Positions 60,999 through 64,000 of a DNA stretch of 64,000 nt are shown here, piece by piece. The DNA comes from Opitutia bacterium (lineage in GTDB: Bacteria; Verrucomicrobiota; Verrucomicrobiia; Opitutales; UBA953), in the NCBI GenBank assembly GCA_947453335.1, contig CANGFP010000001.1, positions 310,001-374,000 of the forward strand, read 5' to 3'. Made by a program: the position numbers and the translations under genes. The stretch's first letter is position 1; every line of letters begins with the position of its first letter. The notes beneath the pieces are model-generated. The model was not told where the DNA came from, made no database searches, and saw nothing but the letters and a program-made list of their open reading frames with translations.

Positions 60999-61565
60999 AT
61001 GCCCAAGAGCTTCCTGGCCCTCTGCTTCGCCTCCCTGGCCGCCGTCGTGCTGGTCGCCTGGCCGTCCCGCCCGCCCGAACGTCGTGCGGCCGCCGCTCCG
61101 GCCCGCGCGCCCGGCCCGGCTCCGGCGCCCGCCCTCGTGGCCGGAGGGGCGACGGCGATCGGACTGCCGTCCGCGGCGCCTGCCGGGACCGCGGGCCTTC
61201 CGTCCTCCGGCGGCCAGGTCGGCGTGGATGCGTTCGGCAACCGCGTGGTGAGGCTGGACAACGGCGTCGTGGCCACCACGACCAAGGATCCCTTCGGCGG
61301 CTCGACGACGCGCTACAGCGACGGGGTCGTCGCCACGACCCGGACGGATCCGTTCGGTGGCGCGACCACCACCTACTCCAACGGCGTGACGGCGACTTCG
61401 CGTCGCGACGCGTTCGGGAACGTCGACACGACGTACAGCGACGGCACGCGCGCCACGACGCGGACCGACCCCTTCGGCAACCAGGTCACGACCTACGCCG
61501 ACGGCCGCACGGAGACGCTCCGGCCGGACCCCTTCGCGCCGCGCGCGAAGGACGCCCGCAAATGA
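60999..61565 (+). CDS. Membrane-anchored or exported protein with five 20-residue repeats
   Basis: The 188-residue product begins with a hydrophobic segment (SFLALCFASLAAVVLVAWP), then an Ala/Pro/Arg-rich linker (residues 27-75). Residues 77-176 are five tandem 20-residue units of the form D-P/A-F-G-x5-Y-S-D-G-V-x-A-T-T-x-x; for example DPFGGSTTRYSDGVVATTRT. The YxDG core resembles RHS/YD-type repeats, but these are regular and short. The C-terminus is DPFAPRAKDARK. No function is known. It may form a beta-solenoid or a surface spacer. The gene has terminators on both sides. Confidence 0.75.
   Translation: MPKSFLALCFASLAAVVLVAWPSRPPERRAAAAPARAPGPAPAPALVAGGATAIGLPSAAPAGTAGLPSSGGQVGVDAFGNRVVRLDNGVVATTTKDPFGGSTTRYSDGVVATTRTDPFGGATTTYSNGVTATSRRDAFGNVDTTYSDGTRATTRTDPFGNQVTTYADGRTETLRPDPFAPRAKDARK
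61227..61526 (+). repeat. Five tandem 60-base coding repeats
   Basis: Each unit encodes DPFGGxTTxYSDGVxATTRx or a variant (first unit DAFGNRVVRLDNGVVATTTK). Units begin at 61227, 61287, 61347, 61407 and 61467. Nucleotide drift between units is clear, so the array is old rather than freshly expanded. Confidence 0.85.
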
Positions 61566-61633
61566 CGGGTTTTGGCCGCATCGGCCGCTTGCCACGGCCG
61601 GTCGACTCGGCAGGCTGACCTCACTTCCCCCCC

Positions 61634-62731
61634 ATGACTCCTACCCTTAACCGCTGGGCGGCCATCGCCGCCCTCGTCCTCGCGGCGCCGCTCCTCTCGG
61701 CCGCCGAAGCCTTCACGTCCGGTCCCGGTTGGCTCGACTTCCCCGGCGGCAAGGGTCCGGGCGCCGGCAAGACCGTCGTCCTTCTCGCGGGCGACGAGGA
61801 ATACCGCTCCGAGGAATCGATGCCGATGCTCGCGCGCATCCTCGCCGAGCGCCATGGTTTCCATGCGGTCGTGCTCTTCTCGCACGACGACGGCGTGATC
61901 AACCCGAACAACCAGGCGTCCTTGGGCAAGCCCGAGGCCCTCGACGGCGCCGACGCCCTCGTCCTCGGCCTGCGCTTCCGCAAATGGAACGAAGCCGCGC
62001 TCGCGAAGTTCGACGCCGCCGTGAAGCGCGGCGTGCCGATCGTCGCCACGCGCACCAGCACGCACGCCTTCGCGGGCATCCCGAAGGAGAGCGCTTTCGC
62101 CGCGTACAACTTCAACGCCAAGGGCGGCTTCGGGAAGAACGTCCTCGGCGAGACCTGGGTCAGCCACTGGGGCAACCACAAGTTCGAGGCCACCCGCACG
62201 GCCGTCGAGCCCGGCGCCGAGAAGTCCCCGCTGCTCAACGGCGTGGGCGTGGTCTTCGGCGACACCGACGTCTACGAGGCCTATCCGCCCGCCGACGCCA
62301 AGGTGCTGTTCCGCGGCGTCGTCCTCAAGGACATGGACCCCAAGAGCCCGCCCAGCGAGCGCCGCAAGAAGCGTTCCACCGACAAGCAGGAGCAGGGTGT
62401 GAACGAGCCCGCGATGGCCGTGGCCTGGACCCGCGAGATCAAGAACGACGCCGGCAAGGTGAACCGCATCCTCACGACCACGATGGCTTCCGCCAGCGAC
62501 CTGAAGGACGAATCGCTCCGCCGCCTGCTCGTCAACGGAGTCTTCTGGGGTCTGCAGCTGGAAGTCCCGGCTTCCGCCGACGTGACTCCGCTGGTCGAGT
62601 GGAAGCCCAGCAAGTACTCCTTCAACCTCTACCACAAGGGCCTCAAGTCGGCCGACTTCGCGGGCGTGCTGCCTGAGCCCGCCGTCGCTCCGGCCCCCGC
62701 GCCGGCCAAGAAGCCCGCCGGCGCCAAGTAA
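61634..62731 (+). CDS. ThuA-like domain exported protein
   Basis: The 365-residue product has a signal peptide (MTPTLNRWAAIAALVLAAP). The class I glutamine-amidotransferase-like domain of ThuA type follows: KTVVLLAGDEEYRSEESMPM, then LDGADALVLGLRFRKWNEA, VKRGVPIVATRTSTHAF and SHWGNHKFEA with its His. ThuA proteins are implicated in trehalose or other sugar metabolism and are common next to PSCyt genes in PVC bacteria. The C-terminus is Ala/Pro/Lys-rich. It is 68 bases after the repeat-protein gene. The motif CTTGCCACG, also seen before ileS, lies 38 bases upstream. Confidence 0.85.
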   Translation: MTPTLNRWAAIAALVLAAPLLSAAEAFTSGPGWLDFPGGKGPGAGKTVVLLAGDEEYRSEESMPMLARILAERHGFHAVVLFSHDDGVINPNNQASLGKPEALDGADALVLGLRFRKWNEAALAKFDAAVKRGVPIVATRTSTHAFAGIPKESAFAAYNFNAKGGFGKNVLGETWVSHWGNHKFEATRTAVEPGAEKSPLLNGVGVVFGDTDVYEAYPPADAKVLFRGVVLKDMDPKSPPSERRKKRSTDKQEQGVNEPAMAVAWTREIKNDAGKVNRILTTTMASASDLKDESLRRLLVNGVFWGLQLEVPASADVTPLVEWKPSKYSFNLYHKGLKSADFAGVLPEPAVAPAPAPAKKPAGAK

Positions 62732-62753
62732 GCGCCGGTCGGCTGGCGGTGGC

Positions 62754-62781
62754 GAAGGCGTCCCGGCAGGGACGCCTTCTT
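62754..62781. terminator. Hairpin terminator between convergent genes
   Basis: GAAGGCGTCCC (62754-62764) and GGGACGCCTTC (62769-62779) form an 11-bp stem with loop GGCA, followed by a short T-containing tail TTCG. It is next to the stop of the minus-strand gene at 62787. Confidence 0.7.
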
Positions 62782-62786
62782 CGTCT

Positions 62787-64000
62787 TCAGATCCGGATCC
62801 CGCGGCGCGACAGCAGCCGCACCAGCGCGTCGTTGTTGATCACGTGGGCGCCTTGGCGTTGGCAGGCGTCGCGCACCTCGGCGTCGTCCGACACGATGAA
62901 CCACGGCGCGTCGACCGTCTTGTCCTTGGCGACGAGGTCCATCAGGTCGTGGTCGGCCTTCGCGCCGGCGCGGCTCGTCAGCATCCGGACGCGCGCGTTC
63001 GCGATCTTGGGCGCCGCGGTCTGTCCGTCGAAGCAGGCCCAGAGGTGCAGGCCGGTGCCGTCGTCCGCCAGCTTCTCCAGCAGGCCGATGAGGCGCTGCC
63101 GGGCGGCGAGGTCCACGATGAAGCGGGCTTCCCCTTGGGGGTTCTTCTTCGAGGGCAGCTTGAGCCCGAGGAACGCCTGCTGCAGGCACGTGAAGTTGTT
63201 GGCGTCGAGGCCGAGGCGGGCCTTCTCCCCGACCGCGAGGGCGCGTTCCAGGAGCGCCAGCGGGCCGACCTGCTTCTGTTCGTGGTAGAGGCCGTCGGCG
63301 AGGTAGGAGCGGCGTTCGTGCAGCTTGCGTCGGCAGAGGTCGGCGTGGCGGGAGTCGAGGAGGCCGGCCTGTTCCGAGGAGAGGCAGGCGGCTTCGATCG
63401 CCTTCAGCTCGTGCATCTCCGCGGCGTTGATGCGCGCGAAGAGGCGGCTGAGGGTCGGGTCGCTCGGGCCATCCCGTCCGTCGAGCGTGTGCCGGACCTT
63501 GTCGATGTGCTCGGAGATCCGCTGCTGGAGCTCCACGAAGGCGGGGGTGGGTTTGCCCGCCTTGCCTTGGTAGCCCAGGATCAGCTTCCGCATCTCCTCC
63601 ATCTGGGGCAACGCCTGCCGCAGCTCGTGCTCCTTGGCGAGGAAGGGGTCGGCGTCGCGCTGCACCTTGCGGGCCTTCTCGATCTCGTCCGTGGTCAGCT
63701 CGCGGATCCGGGCGACCTCCTCCGCCGCCGCGCGCAGGCGGCGGGCGTCGGCGAACCACGGCCGCAGCTCCTCGGACAGCAGTTCCTCCGCGATCTCCCG
63801 CGCGCGCCGCGCGACCTGTTCGCGGCCTTGGTCCACCTCGCCCTTGAGGCGGGCGTTGTCCTGCTCGAGCGCCGCCGCCTTGGCCTGGGCGGCGAGCAGG
63901 GCGGCCTCGAGCGCGGCCTTGGCCTCCGCGTGGGCGGCGCGTTCCTCGGTGAGTTCCGCGTTGAGGGCGGCGATCCGTTTCGCGAACCCTTCGGCCTCGT
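62787..64000 (-). CDS. Coiled-coil protein with C-terminal NYN/PIN-like domain, 5' end outside window
   Basis: The frame is open to the right edge, so the start lies beyond 64000; about 404 residues are visible. The first 170 are a heptad-rich coiled coil rich in Ala, Glu, Lys and Arg, followed by a helical region. The last 160 residues look like a PIN/NYN nuclease-like fold: ARFIVDLAARQRLIGLLEKL, an early HLWACFDGQ, then GAKADHDLMDLVAKD, PWFIVSDDAEVRDACQRQG and a final LLSRRGIRI. The Asp residues (FDGQ, KADHD, SDD) are arranged like YacP-type metal ligands. If active it would be an RNase. The substrate is unknown. Confidence 0.7.
   Translation of the reverse strand, partial: EAEGFAKRIAALNAELTEERAAHAEAKAALEAALLAAQAKAAALEQDNARLKGEVDQGREQVARRAREIAEELLSEELRPWFADARRLRAAAEEVARIRELTTDEIEKARKVQRDADPFLAKEHELRQALPQMEEMRKLILGYQGKAGKPTPAFVELQQRISEHIDKVRHTLDGRDGPSDPTLSRLFARINAAEMHELKAIEAACLSSEQAGLLDSRHADLCRRKLHERRSYLADGLYHEQKQVGPLALLERALAVGEKARLGLDANNFTCLQQAFLGLKLPSKKNPQGEARFIVDLAARQRLIGLLEKLADDGTGLHLWACFDGQTAAPKIANARVRMLTSRAGAKADHDLMDLVAKDKTVDAPWFIVSDDAEVRDACQRQGAHVINNDALVRLLSRRGIRI

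Noticed and set aside
61227-61526. CRISPR or DNA satellite reading of the 60-base repeats
   Set aside because: The repeats are in frame, coding, contiguous and without spacers; they encode a regular protein repeat.

Overview
This is a GC-rich (about two-thirds G+C, strongly GC3-biased), densely packed bacterial chromosome segment. The gene content points to the PVC superphylum, most likely Verrucomicrobiota (Opitutae-like). The evidence is three large Planctomycete/Verrucomicrobia-type cytochrome proteins (PSCyt1/DUF1549/DUF1553) with two DUF1501 partners, DUF1080 and ThuA-like secreted proteins, a GldA/F/G-DUF4340 ABC module, and a DksA-like protein that has lost its zinc finger. The taxonomic call is inference from gene families only. 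No insertion sequence, prophage, integrase or CRISPR array was found.

The first half (about 1-29.7 kb) is mostly housekeeping. The 3' end of a BamE-like gene faces hisA-clpX-clpP-tig-coaD (minus strand). pgsA-pgpA-ygfZ overlap and are followed by a class I fumarase. A lone nuoA sits next to a five-gene minus-strand cluster: mscS, ABC ATPase, ABC-2 permease, GldG-like subunit, DUF4340 protein. Next come trpS with two unknown genes, then ileS, a dksA-like gene and lspA, a flavin reductase, and a RluA-like pseudouridine synthase with an altered catalytic motif. rpsT, tRNA-Tyr, a DCC thiol protein, a small lipoprotein, an OppB/OppC-type permease pair, and rpsP, rplS and trmD (no rimM) complete the region.

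The second half (about 29.7-62.7 kb) is dominated by exported proteins: alpha/beta hydrolases, a prolyl oligopeptidase-family lipoprotein, a DUF1080 protein, an SGNH esterase, a CxxCH monohaem protein, an M13 metallopeptidase, a sulfatase, a seven-bladed lactonase, two DUF1501 proteins, three PSCyt proteins, a 20-residue-repeat protein and a ThuA-like protein. A divergent sigma-70 factor lies in the middle. Together these suggest an organism that degrades complex, possibly sulfated, polymers, with c-type cytochromes in the periplasm. The window ends inside a coiled-coil protein with a C-terminal NYN/PIN-like domain.

Rho-independent terminators are clear after many genes. A few sigma-70 promoters are visible, the best one in front of mscS. 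The most notable oddities are the degenerate RluA-like enzyme, the divergent sigma factor, the IleRS and DksA-like proteins with dismantled zinc sites, the tandem cytochrome genes with near-identical tracts and terminator-like leaders, the 20-residue-repeat protein, and an intergenic island of GATAAG repeats in front of rpsP. I did not find a clearly novel multi-gene system such as a defence island. No gap between genes exceeds about 310 bases, and the longest one holds tRNA-Tyr.
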